Below are positions 1-9,672 of a DNA stretch of 64,000 nucleotides, one piece after another (within the stretch, counting starts at the first letter, position 1; the number at the start of each line of letters is the position of its first letter). Made by a program: the position numbers and the translations under genes. The DNA comes from Hymenobacter algoricola (lineage in GTDB: Bacteria; Bacteroidota; Bacteroidia; Cytophagales; Hymenobacteraceae): contig NZ_BAABDH010000035.1 in assembly GCF_039539525.1 (NCBI RefSeq), positions 1 through 64,000 of the forward strand, given 5' to 3'. The notes beneath the pieces were generated by a model. It ran no database searches and was not told the DNA's origin. It worked only from the letters and a program-made list of their open reading frames with translations.

Positions 1-261
1 CAGGCCGCCGCCACGCGGGTGCGTAAATCAAGCGAATAGGGATTCATCTTACTGGCTACGGCTATCCGCCAAATAGGGATGAACTGTTCACGAATCCGCT
101 ATAGCTAGACCACCTCAGCTAACCCGCTTGTTTTGTTAACTAATTCCCCTGACTAAGCACTAGGTTCTTAGATTAGTTTCAGAGCCAAAGGATATAACAA
201 GTAGCAGCAGGGGATTTTAAGAGAAGTCAGCACTTCAGTATAGAAGAATATAGGGCATCGC
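1..261. other. Gene-free left edge
   Basis: No convincing coding region, RNA gene or repeat is seen here. Base composition is clearly lower in G+C than in most of the window, and the short open frames lack a plausible start, signal or family resemblance. It lies beyond the terminator that closes the minus-strand porU-porV-M16 block. Confidence 0.4.
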
Positions 262-314
262 GCCGACACGAAAAAGCCCCCACTTGTAATGAGCGGGGGC
301 TTTTTCGTGTCGGC
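262..314. terminator. Strong bidirectional intrinsic terminator
   Basis: A near-perfect inverted repeat has arms 262-281 and 295-314, with a GC stem (GCCCCC/GGGGGC) flanked by A and T runs on either side. It can act on both strands. Read on the minus strand it lies just past the stop of the M16-like gene and closes the porU-porV-M16 block. Confidence 0.85.
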
Positions 315-333
315 CCAATTGAGCTTACGGTAC

Positions 334-1608
334 CTATCTAGGACCCGCAATCACTTCAGTCATTGTTGCAGGTGCTAAATGCTGATTAGCCAAGTTTTGC
401 AATTTGGCGGCATCCACCTCAGCTACTTGAGCTAAGAAATCACTGTAGTAGGTGTGCGGCAGATTCAGGAATACTATATTCTTGTATTTATCACACTGTT
501 CGAAGACGGTACCAAGCTCATTGGCAAACTTGCCAGCCATGTAGTTTTTGACTGTCTGAAGTTCATCAATAGGAATAAGTTCTTGCTGGAGCCGTTTCAA
601 CTCATGGTGTATTTCGCCGACCGCGGCGGCGGTGCTGGCCGCATTTACATCCGTACCGATAATGAGGCTATTGGCGTTTTCGCGGGAACTGATGCTGGCA
701 TAGATGCCGTAGGTGAAGCCTTTGTCCTCACGGATGTTCTTCATCAGACGCGAGCCGAAGTAGCCACCCAGGACTTTGATGAGAACCTGGAGTGCATGCG
801 TATCCGGATGAGTCAGAGTCGGCCACAAGCGCCCAATACGTAAGGAAGCCTGTGAACTATCGGGGACTACGACATAGTCGGTTGGCAAATTAGGGTTTGG
901 GCTTGCCCTTACCAAAGAAGCCATACCAGCTGACGAAACGGGAGTGCCGAGTACTTCCGAAACTAGGTTTTGCTGGCCGATATCGACAGCGCCGCAGAGG
1001 AATATTTCGCTGGAGGCTAGCTGGTAGTGTGACTGGTGAAAGAGGGCTACCGCCTCTCTATCTACCTGACCAAATAGCTCCTCGTTGAAAGCAATGCCGT
1101 AAGGGTGTTCAGGGCCATACAGATTCTGCGCAAAGCGTTCTGAAGCCCGGTAACTGGTTTTCTGGCGCTCCACGCGCATGTTCTGAATCGAGCGGCTCTT
1201 GAGCAATTCGAGCTCAACGGTGGGGAAAGTCGGCGCCGCAATAACCTCCGCAACGAGGGGTAGAAGATTTTCTAAATGGCGGCTGAGGCAGTAGAGAGTG
1301 AGCGTAGCCCGATCAAAGCCTTGCTCACATTCCAAAGAGGCCCCGTAAAAGGCTATTTCGTCGGCAATCTGGCGTGCAGTGCGGGTACGGGTGCCTTCGA
1401 GCAACATCCGGGCGGTGAGCAGGGAAACGCCCGGGGAAGGGTCGTGCCACTTACCGGCGCGCAAGGCTACTTCGAGGCGGATGATGGGCTGAGCATCGTT
1501 GTGCAGTACGTGCAGACGCGCCCCGTTGGGGAGCGAAAACACGTCAGCCGCTGGCAGCGTAACGCTGGCCAGCGGCTGAACGGGAGGGGCGACTTTGCGG
1601 TCGAGCAT
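334..1608 (-). CDS. M16 (pitrilysin-like) family protein lacking the zinc motif
   Basis: 424 residues with the two-lobed M16 layout. The N-terminal lobe aligns with catalytic M16 proteases, but where an active enzyme has HxxEH (typically HFLEHMLF.GT) this protein reads LLTARMLLEGT at residues 63-73, so both zinc histidines and the catalytic Glu are gone. The C-terminal lobe keeps the conserved SRL..IRE.KG.TYGIYAS segment, which belongs to substrate binding in M16 partner subunits. It is therefore probably the non-catalytic half of a heterodimeric M16 pair; no catalytic partner is in the window. It starts 9 bases after the porV stop, which suggests cotranscription with the T9SS genes. Its G+C is lower than that of most neighbours. 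No signal peptide is evident, so the location is uncertain. Confidence 0.85.
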   Translation of the reverse strand: MLDRKVAPPVQPLASVTLPAADVFSLPNGARLHVLHNDAQPIIRLEVALRAGKWHDPSPGVSLLTARMLLEGTRTRTARQIADEIAFYGASLECEQGFDRATLTLYCLSRHLENLLPLVAEVIAAPTFPTVELELLKSRSIQNMRVERQKTSYRASERFAQNLYGPEHPYGIAFNEELFGQVDREAVALFHQSHYQLASSEIFLCGAVDIGQQNLVSEVLGTPVSSAGMASLVRASPNPNLPTDYVVVPDSSQASLRIGRLWPTLTHPDTHALQVLIKVLGGYFGSRLMKNIREDKGFTYGIYASISSRENANSLIIGTDVNAASTAAAVGEIHHELKRLQQELIPIDELQTVKNYMAGKFANELGTVFEQCDKYKNIVFLNLPHTYYSDFLAQVAEVDAAKLQNLANQHLAPATMTEVIAGPR

Positions 1609-1617
1609 AGGAACAGG

Positions 1618-2832
1618 TTAGTCGATCGGAGTAGAATCGTTGCTCGGACCGAAGGCTTCTTCGAGTTTGTTGAAGTTGAAGTGCAGGGACACGCGGATAG
1701 TCTGGGCCAGGGGGTTAGAACGCTGATTGGGGACCAGGTAGGAACCATCGACGCCAAAAACCTGGTACCGTACGCCCAGGCCGAAGCTTAGGTATTGCCG
1801 GTCACCCTTGTTTTTGTTTTCGTAAAAGTAGCCGACGCGCGCAGCCAGCAGGTCGTTGTAGGAGTATTCCATACCTGCCGACAGGTTAACTTCCTGGAGT
1901 TCTTCCTTGAATCCGCCGGGAGCATCGCTGAAAGAGCCGAACATACCGCTGACAATTCCTTTGGCGCGAATGGCATCGTTGTTGGTCTTGATCAGGTTGG
2001 CCACCTCGCGGCCCCGGCCGGTGGAGTCGCCGATGAAATAGTACCGTGACGGCACGAGGAGCTTATTAGCGTCAACGGTCAGGGTAATCTTGTTGTAGGC
2101 GTCCAACTCGCGGGTGATGGCGGTACCCAGCTTCAGGTTGGTGGGCAGAAAGTCGGCCTGGGTGGGGTCGGTGTAAGTCATCTTATTTCCGATGTTGGAA
2201 ATAGCGCCGCCCAACGCCAAGTTATAATCGTGGGGGCCGATGGTGAGGTCTTTGGTGTAGTATGTGCCCAGATCGACGGCCACCGAGTTACCGGGCTTGG
2301 CATCCGTAGAAATGGAATTGCCGGTAAGATTGGAATGAATGAAGCGGCCGGTGATGCCCACGCCGAAGTTGTCGCTCAGTTTCTGGCCGTAGGAAATGGC
2401 TACCGCATATTCCTTGGGGTTGAAGTTGCCGTTGTCGTTGTTGCGCTCATCGCGGAAGGAGATGGTGCCCAGATCAAAATACATCAGCGAGCCGGAAATG
2501 GCGGAGCGCTGCCCAATTTTGGCGAAGCCCGAAAGACCTGCAATGCCCATATCGTCGGTGATAGCGCGCAGCCACGGCGAGTAGGAAGGGGAAAAGCTGT
2601 ACTTGTGCTTTACAAACCCCAGCTTGCCGGCGTTGTAGAAAGCCGAGTTGGCATCAGGCGAAATAGCTACGCTAGCCTCGCCAAGAGCCGAAGAGCGGGC
2701 ATCGGGGCTGACGGTGAGAATCGGAACAGCGGTGGTGATGGTCCGTGGGTCGGACTGGGCACTGGCCGCCAGGGACATGCCCAGCAGGCCCGGCAGCAGG
2801 GCAACGCGCAAAGACAACTTCGGTGATGTCAT
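1618..2832 (-). CDS. porV: Type IX secretion system outer-membrane protein PorV (LptO family)
   Basis: 404 residues with an N-terminal signal peptide (hydrophobic stretch ending near SLAASAQ, about residue 26). A beta-barrel sequence typical of the PorV/FadL-like family follows: an early SPDARSSALGEASVAISPDANS segment with an NPA-like start of the barrel, then alternating aromatic strands. PorV shuttles T9SS cargo from the translocon to the PorU sortase complex at the outer membrane. It lies directly downstream of porU with 55 bases between them, the partner arrangement expected for the attachment complex. The ATG at 2832 gives a full signal peptide. Confidence 0.93.
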   Translation of the reverse strand: MTSPKLSLRVALLPGLLGMSLAASAQSDPRTITTAVPILTVSPDARSSALGEASVAISPDANSAFYNAGKLGFVKHKYSFSPSYSPWLRAITDDMGIAGLSGFAKIGQRSAISGSLMYFDLGTISFRDERNNDNGNFNPKEYAVAISYGQKLSDNFGVGITGRFIHSNLTGNSISTDAKPGNSVAVDLGTYYTKDLTIGPHDYNLALGGAISNIGNKMTYTDPTQADFLPTNLKLGTAITRELDAYNKITLTVDANKLLVPSRYYFIGDSTGRGREVANLIKTNNDAIRAKGIVSGMFGSFSDAPGGFKEELQEVNLSAGMEYSYNDLLAARVGYFYENKNKGDRQYLSFGLGVRYQVFGVDGSYLVPNQRSNPLAQTIRVSLHFNFNKLEEAFGPSNDSTPID

Positions 2833-2887
2833 AAGAAAAACGAATGGGGCGGAAGGTAGGCGAAAGTGGCAACAGTGTGCCGGAAAC

Positions 2888-5800
2888 TTAGTTCAGAATG
2901 ACGAGCTTTTCGAATTTGGAGGCCATCGTACCGGTTTGCTGCGACTTGACGCTGACCCGGTAGACGTATACTCCGCGGGCCAGCTGATCGTCGAACTCAT
3001 CCCGGCCGTTCCAGCTCAGCGCCTTGAAATGCGGGTCGCTGCCCAAAGCCGTGGCACGCAGGGTACGGACCAGCTTGCCGGAGATGGTAAATATCTGCAC
3101 CTGGACATCCAGCTCATCGCCATCGTCGGCGCGGTTGTGGTCGAAATGGAACGTGGTGGTCGTGGAGAAGGGATTCGGATAGTTAAGCACGTGCTCCAGC
3201 GCCAGTTTCTGGCTGCTGGCCGCAATGAACTCAAGATCCTTCTCAGCGGAGTTATTGTACGTATCCCAGGCTTTCAAACGCAGGATGTGCGGCCCGGTGG
3301 GCAGGTCTTTGAAAAGATACTTTACCTGGCCCTGCTGAAAGTTGTCGACGTTGGCGGTGTAGAATTCGTTGAGCACCGTGAGCTTGCTGGGGTCATTGTC
3401 CAGAGTAGCGGTGATTTCGTGGCCGATACCGGAGCCGGCAGTATTGATGCCGCTCTTGTCCTTCAGCCGGGCCAGCAGCGTGGTGGTGGTACCCGTGAGG
3501 CCGCCGAAAACAAACGTAGTGTCATCGAGAAACAGGCGAATGGTGGGAGCCAGGGTGTCCCGGTCAGTCAGGGCCAGAATATTGGCACCACCCACCGGTA
3601 CCAACCGTGCCCCGTGTCCATCTACCCGCCTCACCGAATCGGAGGCGTACAGGCTGACTTTGCCGAGCCCGAAGCTGTAGTTGATGTCTTTGGGAACCAC
3701 GAAGCGGAGCCGGAAATTACCGTTGCGCACCGTCGCCTGTCCGGCGTAGATGACGTTTTCCTGCACCGTGACTTGTACCGGCGCGTCCTCGTTGCCCAGG
3801 GTTGAAACAACGGCTGGCTTTTCGTAAATCGTGAGCTGGGCCTTCCCGTTGAAGCTGGAGTTGACTGCGCCCCCGGTTCGCACTTTGCCGGACATCGTAA
3901 CCGTCGAAAGAGCTTTGAGCGTGTCGCTGTTGGTAGCCGTTAGCAGGCGGCCGTTGATGGAGTCGAGCGTGACCTGCTGATCCGGATAAGCCAGGCGCAT
4001 CGAAGGGTCGCCCAGCAGCACGAAGTTGCGGTTGAGCACGCCGGAGATACTGCCGTTTTTCGTGGCCTGCAGAATGTCGCCCATGCGGGGCTTTTTCCCG
4101 TTGATCGGCTCGAAGGCACTGGCGTAAAAAGCGTTTACCAGATCATCGTTGGAGCCCGTGAAAGCAAGGCGGGTCGTCGTGAGCAGGCCCACGGCCCCGC
4201 CGTTGGTATCGGTCAGGGCCTGCTCGCCGGCCGAATCAAACTCGGGGTTGTCGAAGGTGCTGAAGTCGCAGGTGGCCGTGAGCAGGAAAGTAAGCCGGTC
4301 GCGGTTCTGCAGGTTGAGGACTGAGGCATTGGTCATGATCTGCTCATCAGCCCAGCCTTTGGTGCCGCCGTGGCCGCTGTACTGCACAATCAGCGAGCCC
4401 TGCTCAATGGATTCATCAATAGCCCGGTTGCATTCGGGGGAGCGCTGGCCGCCAGCCGCAATTACCTGCGGATACAGGTCCAGGTATACTTTGTGAGCAT
4501 TGAACTCGGGGTGCAGCTGGGTGAGCCGCTCGGCCGGCGGGTCGGTGGAGGTGGTGAGGTGGTAATTTCTATCCCCATCATCGGCCACGAAGGTGATGCG
4601 GTTGCGCCACTTGCCAAAGCCTACCGGCTGGTCGTATCTAATCAGCTTATTGACTACCGCCGCGGCCTGCGCCGTGGAAGCTGGCTTGTCGCGCGGGGTG
4701 CGGATCGGGAGTCGGCCGATACCGATGTCCAGCAGTTCGGTCGAGTCGCGGCTGTAGTAGATACTTTCATTCCAGTAGCCTTCTCTATCATCAAGCAGGC
4801 CGAAATAGTCATCCGAGTTGTAAGACGGACCGGTTCCGACCGGGTTGGAGTTAGGCCGGTCGTACGCCACGGAAAACGACTCACGCGACTGGTAGGTCGG
4901 CACGAAGTTCTGGTTGATCTTGTCGCCGTTGAGCGGGGAGCGGGTTTTCCACCAGTCAGGTAGTCGGTCCGGGTTGTTGGCCAGATCCGACTTATAGTCG
5001 TAGGAGGCGTCGCCGAAGAGGAGCAGAAATACCGTTTTGCCCGCCGGCGTGCGGTCGTACACCATCTTCATCAGGTCCCGGATGGCCGTCACATCCTGAC
5101 CACCCGAGCTGAACTCGTTGTATACCTGCGTGGTCGTAACCACCCGCACGTTGAGGTTGTCGTTGGTGCGCCGCCAGTTGGCCAGCCGCTCGGCTTCCGC
5201 GAAGAAGGGCGGGTAAGTCACGATAACCATATCCAGGCGGCCGTCGAGGTTGAGCTCGTGCAGGTTCTGGTTGCCCACGGCCCCGAAGCCGATTGGCGCC
5301 GGAAAGTTGCTGCCCGTGAAGGCCACAAATTCGCGCAGGCTGTCGGTAACCGCCCGGAAGTTGCCGCCATCCACGGTGTAGGAGCGCGGCCGCCGCGGGT
5401 TGGTAACTTCCCAGACCGTGGCGCCGGGCGTGTTCAGCACAAACTGGCTGGTCGCGCCGGGGGCAATGTTCTCGAAAGAGCGAAAGTCGACCTGGGAGCC
5501 AATAAGCCGCAGCTGCCGCTGGGCATTGATTTCCACGTAGTCGAGCCAGCCCTGCGCCGCGGGGTCGGAGCCGCCAGCGTACGACAGCCCGACCCGGGTA
5601 GTAGCGGCCGGCGCCGGCGGCAACGCCGTGGAAAAGGTGCGCAAGCTCCCGTTGGCCGCCTCCGGGTACAGCTGCGTCAGGGCGGAAATACCATCAATAT
5701 TCTGGCTGCCCAGCGGGTTTCCGTTCAGGGTAAGATCGAACCGGGTGGTAATGCCGACCGCCGACCGGGCCGCCGTGTAGGAGGTCACCTGCAGGTTGGA

Positions 5801-6871
5801 GCTCGGTACCAGATCCGGGGTGGCGAAGGCAAACTCCTTGGCGCCGGCGCCGCTGGTAAAGCCTTCCCCCATCCACTGGCGGCCCGATTTGATCAGGTTT
5901 ACCAGGTCCCGCTCGTAGTAGTTGTGGTAAGCATACTGGCTGATGGAAGCCGTCGGCGTGCCCGCGCCGGGCGCGGCCGCTACGCGGCGGCCCGGCGCAC
6001 TGCCAACCCTGACGAAGTAGTAGGCAGTGTCCGTGAAGGCGTTGAGCGTGTGCCGGAACAGGCGCGTGCTGGCGTCGCTGCTCCAGGTGTGCGGGCCGCG
6101 GGCATAAAACAGCAGGTAGTCGTTGTCGTCGAAGCTGCCGTCGCCTTCCCCAGCCACGTACACCGCGTTTTCAACCAGGTCATCGGGCCGGTAGGCATTG
6201 TTGCGCTGGGGCAGAGTCCCCATGGCGTTGCCGAACAGCTGCAGGCGGCGCGGGTCCAGGCCCTGCACGTTGACGCCAATAGCCCTGAGCGTGTTCTTGT
6301 CGATTTTGTAGATGCCGTTTTCGGGCACGCCGATTTTAAACCACTGACCCTGCTTCAGCACCGACGTTGGGCTGTGCGGCCGGCTCTTGATGCCACGGGC
6401 CGCAACTTGCGGAGCGGCACTCAGGGAGTAGGCGTACTCAAAAGAAATCAGCTTTTCGGGCTGACCGCTCTGGGGGCTGCGCCGCACGCTGAGCACAGCT
6501 GCCAGCGTGACGGGCTGGTGCTTCTCGATGCCGCCGGAAAGCACGACGGCCGGCGCTTTGGCCAGATTAGCCAGATCAAACAGCTTGGCGTCGGTGGCGG
6601 AGAAGGGAGCATACACCGCATTGCGAATCTGCCCTTCGGCCACGCGGCCGCTTATGCGTACTAGGTAGCGGCCTGCTTCTTCACCGGGTAGAAAGGCGCT
6701 GCCGGCAAAAGTGGGCACCTGCTGCAGCTGTCCGCTGGCTTTCAGAGCCTGGGCATAGCCCTTCCAGGTGAGCTGGCCACTGACCACCAAGTCCGTCTGC
6801 TGGGCCAGAGCCGGCCGAACCGTCGTACCCAGGAGCAAGCAGAAGGCAGTGAGCAAAGTAAAGTAGCGCAT
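2888..6871 (-). CDS. porU: Type IX secretion system sortase PorU
   Basis: About 1327 residues from the ATG at 6871, chosen because it begins directly with a signal peptide (MRYFTLLTAFCLLLG...ALA); a start 33 bases earlier is possible. It is a gingipain-type (C25) cysteine protease. The catalytic His is in the YSGHGG motif (about residue 834) and the Cys in TATCDFS (about residue 868). A long N-terminal beta-rich part precedes the protease domain. The C-terminus has a T9SS-type sorting/FlgD-like Ig domain (LNYPNPF...ISGKLVRTL, ending FEKLVILN). PorU removes the C-terminal signal of T9SS cargo and joins it to anionic LPS or an equivalent anchor. It leads the block with porV. Confidence 0.95.
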   Translation of the reverse strand: MRYFTLLTAFCLLLGTTVRPALAQQTDLVVSGQLTWKGYAQALKASGQLQQVPTFAGSAFLPGEEAGRYLVRISGRVAEGQIRNAVYAPFSATDAKLFDLANLAKAPAVVLSGGIEKHQPVTLAAVLSVRRSPQSGQPEKLISFEYAYSLSAAPQVAARGIKSRPHSPTSVLKQGQWFKIGVPENGIYKIDKNTLRAIGVNVQGLDPRRLQLFGNAMGTLPQRNNAYRPDDLVENAVYVAGEGDGSFDDNDYLLFYARGPHTWSSDASTRLFRHTLNAFTDTAYYFVRVGSAPGRRVAAAPGAGTPTASISQYAYHNYYERDLVNLIKSGRQWMGEGFTSGAGAKEFAFATPDLVPSSNLQVTSYTAARSAVGITTRFDLTLNGNPLGSQNIDGISALTQLYPEAANGSLRTFSTALPPAPAATTRVGLSYAGGSDPAAQGWLDYVEINAQRQLRLIGSQVDFRSFENIAPGATSQFVLNTPGATVWEVTNPRRPRSYTVDGGNFRAVTDSLREFVAFTGSNFPAPIGFGAVGNQNLHELNLDGRLDMVIVTYPPFFAEAERLANWRRTNDNLNVRVVTTTQVYNEFSSGGQDVTAIRDLMKMVYDRTPAGKTVFLLLFGDASYDYKSDLANNPDRLPDWWKTRSPLNGDKINQNFVPTYQSRESFSVAYDRPNSNPVGTGPSYNSDDYFGLLDDREGYWNESIYYSRDSTELLDIGIGRLPIRTPRDKPASTAQAAAVVNKLIRYDQPVGFGKWRNRITFVADDGDRNYHLTTSTDPPAERLTQLHPEFNAHKVYLDLYPQVIAAGGQRSPECNRAIDESIEQGSLIVQYSGHGGTKGWADEQIMTNASVLNLQNRDRLTFLLTATCDFSTFDNPEFDSAGEQALTDTNGGAVGLLTTTRLAFTGSNDDLVNAFYASAFEPINGKKPRMGDILQATKNGSISGVLNRNFVLLGDPSMRLAYPDQQVTLDSINGRLLTATNSDTLKALSTVTMSGKVRTGGAVNSSFNGKAQLTIYEKPAVVSTLGNEDAPVQVTVQENVIYAGQATVRNGNFRLRFVVPKDINYSFGLGKVSLYASDSVRRVDGHGARLVPVGGANILALTDRDTLAPTIRLFLDDTTFVFGGLTGTTTTLLARLKDKSGINTAGSGIGHEITATLDNDPSKLTVLNEFYTANVDNFQQGQVKYLFKDLPTGPHILRLKAWDTYNNSAEKDLEFIAASSQKLALEHVLNYPNPFSTTTTFHFDHNRADDGDELDVQVQIFTISGKLVRTLRATALGSDPHFKALSWNGRDEFDDQLARGVYVYRVSVKSQQTGTMASKFEKLVILN

Positions 6872-7009
6872 AGACGTGGTTTTGTTGCGGTTAAGACGGT
6901 ACATAGCGGCAGCGGTTGTGCAACACGCTGGGCCGTGAAGCGGTTCACCTTCGGGGCGGCTACTTAACTGCGGAAAGGGGAAAATATTGTGGAATTTCTA
7001 TCCATAATA

Positions 7010-7696
7010 TCAGCCGAAAGAAGGACGCACCACCGACAGCAGCACATAGAGCAGCACCACAAGGGGCACGGCCGCTGCGCCCAGCCCAATCAGCAGCCCC
7101 ACCGCCAGCAGTAAGAACACGAAGCGCAGGGAATTGTCGGCCCAGGTGAGGTTCTTGAACTTAAGCGCGAAAAGCGGGATTTCCGCCACCAGCAGCCCCG
7201 ACAGCAGGGCCGTGAGGCCCAGCAGCAGCCACGGACTCAGAATCAGGGGCGTCAGCTGGAAGGAGTCGTGGGCCAGAATCAGGGGCAGCGAGGCAACGAC
7301 CAGCGTGCAGGCCGGCGTGGGCAGGCCAATGAATGAGTTGGTCTGCCGGGTGTCGTTGTTGAACTTGGCCAGCCGTAGCGCCGAAAACACCGTGACGATA
7401 AAGCCGGCGTACGGCAGCCAGGCCGGCAGCTCCGCCGACTGCTGCAGCAAATGGAACAGCAGGGCGCCCGGCACCACGCCAAACGACACCACGTCGGCCA
7501 GCGAGTCCAGGTCTTTGCCGATGGGCGAAGACGCGTGCAGCGCCCGTGCCAGCAGGCCGTCGGCAAAGTCGAAGGCCGCGGCCAGCCCCACCAGGTACGC
7601 CGCAGTTTCGAGGTGACCGGCAAAAATATTACACAGCGCCAGGCAGCCCGCAAACAGGTTGAGGCACGTGACGGCGTTGGGAAGATGGTTCTTCAT
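7010..7696 (-). CDS. pssA: CDP-diacylglycerol--serine O-phosphatidyltransferase
   Basis: 228-residue polytopic membrane enzyme with the complete CDP-alcohol phosphatidyltransferase signature DxxDGxxAR(x8)GxxxDxxxD: D43, D46, G47, A50, R51, G60, D64, D68. It condenses CDP-diacylglycerol with serine to give phosphatidylserine, the precursor of phosphatidylethanolamine. Several hydrophobic segments follow the motif. It lies 21 bases downstream of the metallo-hydrolase gene on the same strand, so the two may share a transcript. 138 bases separate it from the porU start, enough for a separate porU promoter. Confidence 0.92.
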   Translation of the reverse strand: MKNHLPNAVTCLNLFAGCLALCNIFAGHLETAAYLVGLAAAFDFADGLLARALHASSPIGKDLDSLADVVSFGVVPGALLFHLLQQSAELPAWLPYAGFIVTVFSALRLAKFNNDTRQTNSFIGLPTPACTLVVASLPLILAHDSFQLTPLILSPWLLLGLTALLSGLLVAEIPLFALKFKNLTWADNSLRFVFLLLAVGLLIGLGAAAVPLVVLLYVLLSVVRPSFG

Positions 7697-7717
7697 GCTT
7701 GAGGATAACGAACGGAG

Positions 7718-8353
7718 TTAGCGCAGAAACGGATTGGTGCGCCGCTCGGCTCCAATGGTGGTAGCTGGGCCGTGCCCGCAGTACACGGTTACGGCATCGG
7801 GCAGGGTGAGCAGTTGGGTGCGGATGCTGGCCAGCAAGGTGGCATGGTCGCCGCCGGGCAGGTCGGTGCGGCCGATGCTGCCCTGAAACAGCACGTCGCC
7901 GCCGATAACCACCTGGGTTGGCTCGTGGTAGAACACGACGTGGCCGGGCGCGTGACCAGGCGCAAAGCGGACCTCCAGCGTGGTGTTGCCGAACTGCACC
8001 GGCTCGCCGGCCGTCAGAAAGCCGGTGGGCTCGGCCGGGGTGTAGTTGGGAAAGCCGTAGGAAGGCGCGTACGTCGGCACGGCCCGCAGCGTGGCCAGAT
8101 CGGCCTCGTGAATCAGAAACGGCACTTTATAGGTGTCGAGAACAAACTGATTGCCGAATACGTGGTCAATATGACAATGCGTATTGAGCAGCAGCACCAC
8201 CTGCAGGCCCTGGTCTTCGATAAAGGAGCGAAGGGCCGTTTGCTCGGCGCGGTCGTAGCAGCCGGGGTCCACGATGGCGCACTGGCCGGTAGCGTCGTGG
8301 AGCAGGTAGGTATTTTCGGAAAAGGCGTTGAAAGTGAACCCGGAAACGGTCAT
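7718..8353 (-). CDS. MBL-fold metallo-hydrolase (glyoxalase II-like)
   Basis: 211 residues, the usual length of the compact YcbL/glyoxalase-II-like subgroup. The metal site HxHxDH is present as THCHIDH (H59, H61, D63, H64). Further ligands are in the APGHAPGH segment, GGDVLF and the C-terminal YCGHGP motif. The family hydrolyses thioesters such as S-lactoylglutathione or related thiol conjugates; the true substrate cannot be told from sequence. It is cytoplasmic, with no signal peptide. It sits upstream of pssA on the same strand and diverges from the FAD oxidoreductase gene. Confidence 0.88.
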   Translation of the reverse strand: MTVSGFTFNAFSENTYLLHDATGQCAIVDPGCYDRAEQTALRSFIEDQGLQVVLLLNTHCHIDHVFGNQFVLDTYKVPFLIHEADLATLRAVPTYAPSYGFPNYTPAEPTGFLTAGEPVQFGNTTLEVRFAPGHAPGHVVFYHEPTQVVIGGDVLFQGSIGRTDLPGGDHATLLASIRTQLLTLPDAVTVYCGHGPATTIGAERRTNPFLR

Positions 8354-8554
8354 GCAGCAGATAAATAAAGCCAGCGGGTGCCGGCCAGAATGGGCTGGTA
8401 AGGTACAAGACTTGCCGCGAACATCCGCCCGCTGGCCCTACAGAGCAATCAATCTACGGAGAGCCTGGCCTGCGGTACGCGTAAAAGTGGTTTTGGAAGA
8501 AGTAACCCCGCGCAGCAGGCCCGCTGCTCTGCTTTTCCTGTTACCTTGCCCGCT

Positions 8555-9649
8555 ATGAGTACTTACGATTATCTGGTGGTTGGGCACGGCATTGCCGGCG
8601 CTACGCTGGCGTACGAGCTGCGCCGCCGCGGCCACGCTGTGTTGGTGCTGGACACGCTCAACCCCGGCTCGGCCTCCAACGTGGCCGCGGGCCTGATGAA
8701 CCCGGTAGCCGGCAAGCGCTTTGCCCTGGCCTGGCGGGCAGCGGAGCTGCTGCCCGCCGCCCGCCTTTTTTACCGGGAGCTGGAAGCCCATTTTGGGCAG
8801 CAGTTTCTGTTTGAAACGCCCATTCTCAAGCTGTTTTCCTCGGTGGCGGAGCAGAACACCATTCTGGCCCGCAGCGCCGATCATCCGTGGCAGGACTTTG
8901 TGGAAGAAATAAACCCCGCGGCCAGCCCCCCGACGGGCGTGAGGCAGGAGTTTGGCGGCGTGCTGGTAAAGGGTGGCGGGCACGTGGCCGTGAAGGAAGT
9001 GCTGGCTGCGCTGACCGCCGAAGGCCGCGAAAATGGGTGGCTGCGGCACGAAACTTTTGACCCGCAGCAGCTTGTTGTCAGCGCGGCTGGCGTGACGTAC
9101 GCAGGCGGGGTGGCAGCGCGCCACGTCGTTTTTTGCGAAGGCAGCGCCGCCGTGCAGAATCCTTACTTTAACTGGCTGCCTATCACGCCCAACCAGGGCG
9201 AGGTACTAGAGGTGCAGTGCCGGGAGTTAGCGGAAGCGCAGGTGCTCAACAAGGGTGCCTACGTGGTGCCGATGGGGGAAGGCCGGTTTCGGGTGGGGGC
9301 CACGTACCGGTGGCCGCCGTTTGCCGCCGGCATCACCGCGGAGGCCCGCACCGAGCTAAGTCAGCGCCTGGCCGGCATGACCGACTTACCGTTCGTGGTA
9401 ACCGGACAGCAGGCGGGCGTGCGGCCCGCGGTGCGCGACCGAAAACCCCTGCTGGGCACGCATCCGCAGTGGCCGGTTATGAGTATATGCAATGGGTTCG
9501 GTTCCAAGGGTGTGATGCTGGCCCCGCGGCTGGCGGCCCACCTGGCCGACGCGCTGGAAGGCACGACGGAATTATGGCCCGAAGTTAATATTCTGCGGTA
9601 TCACGCGTTGTATGTAGCTGCCCGGGCGCAGGCGGCCGGTTCTCTCTGA
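8555..9649 (+). CDS. FAD-dependent oxidoreductase, DAO family
   Basis: 364 residues from the ATG at 8555. It begins with a Rossmann dinucleotide-binding loop GHGIAGATLAYEL (G10, G12, G15) followed by the acidic end of beta-2 (VLVLD). The body and the C-terminal PAVRDRKPLLGTHP...NGFGSKGVMLAPRLAAHLAD are typical of D-amino-acid-oxidase/glycine-oxidase-like proteins, which oxidise amines with FAD. The substrate is unknown. A TACCTTGC sequence at 8542-8549 resembles a Bacteroidota -7 box very close to the start. It is followed after 23 bases by the TolB-like gene on the same strand. Confidence 0.85.
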   Translation: MSTYDYLVVGHGIAGATLAYELRRRGHAVLVLDTLNPGSASNVAAGLMNPVAGKRFALAWRAAELLPAARLFYRELEAHFGQQFLFETPILKLFSSVAEQNTILARSADHPWQDFVEEINPAASPPTGVRQEFGGVLVKGGGHVAVKEVLAALTAEGRENGWLRHETFDPQQLVVSAAGVTYAGGVAARHVVFCEGSAAVQNPYFNWLPITPNQGEVLEVQCRELAEAQVLNKGAYVVPMGEGRFRVGATYRWPPFAAGITAEARTELSQRLAGMTDLPFVVTGQQAGVRPAVRDRKPLLGTHPQWPVMSICNGFGSKGVMLAPRLAAHLADALEGTTELWPEVNILRYHALYVAARAQAAGSL

Positions 9650-9672
9650 TTTCTCCGTTTTTAGCCTTCTCT

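Noticed and set aside
168..350. 60-residue minus-strand open frame at the left edge
   Set aside because: It spans the strong terminator at 262-314 and has no protein-like features.
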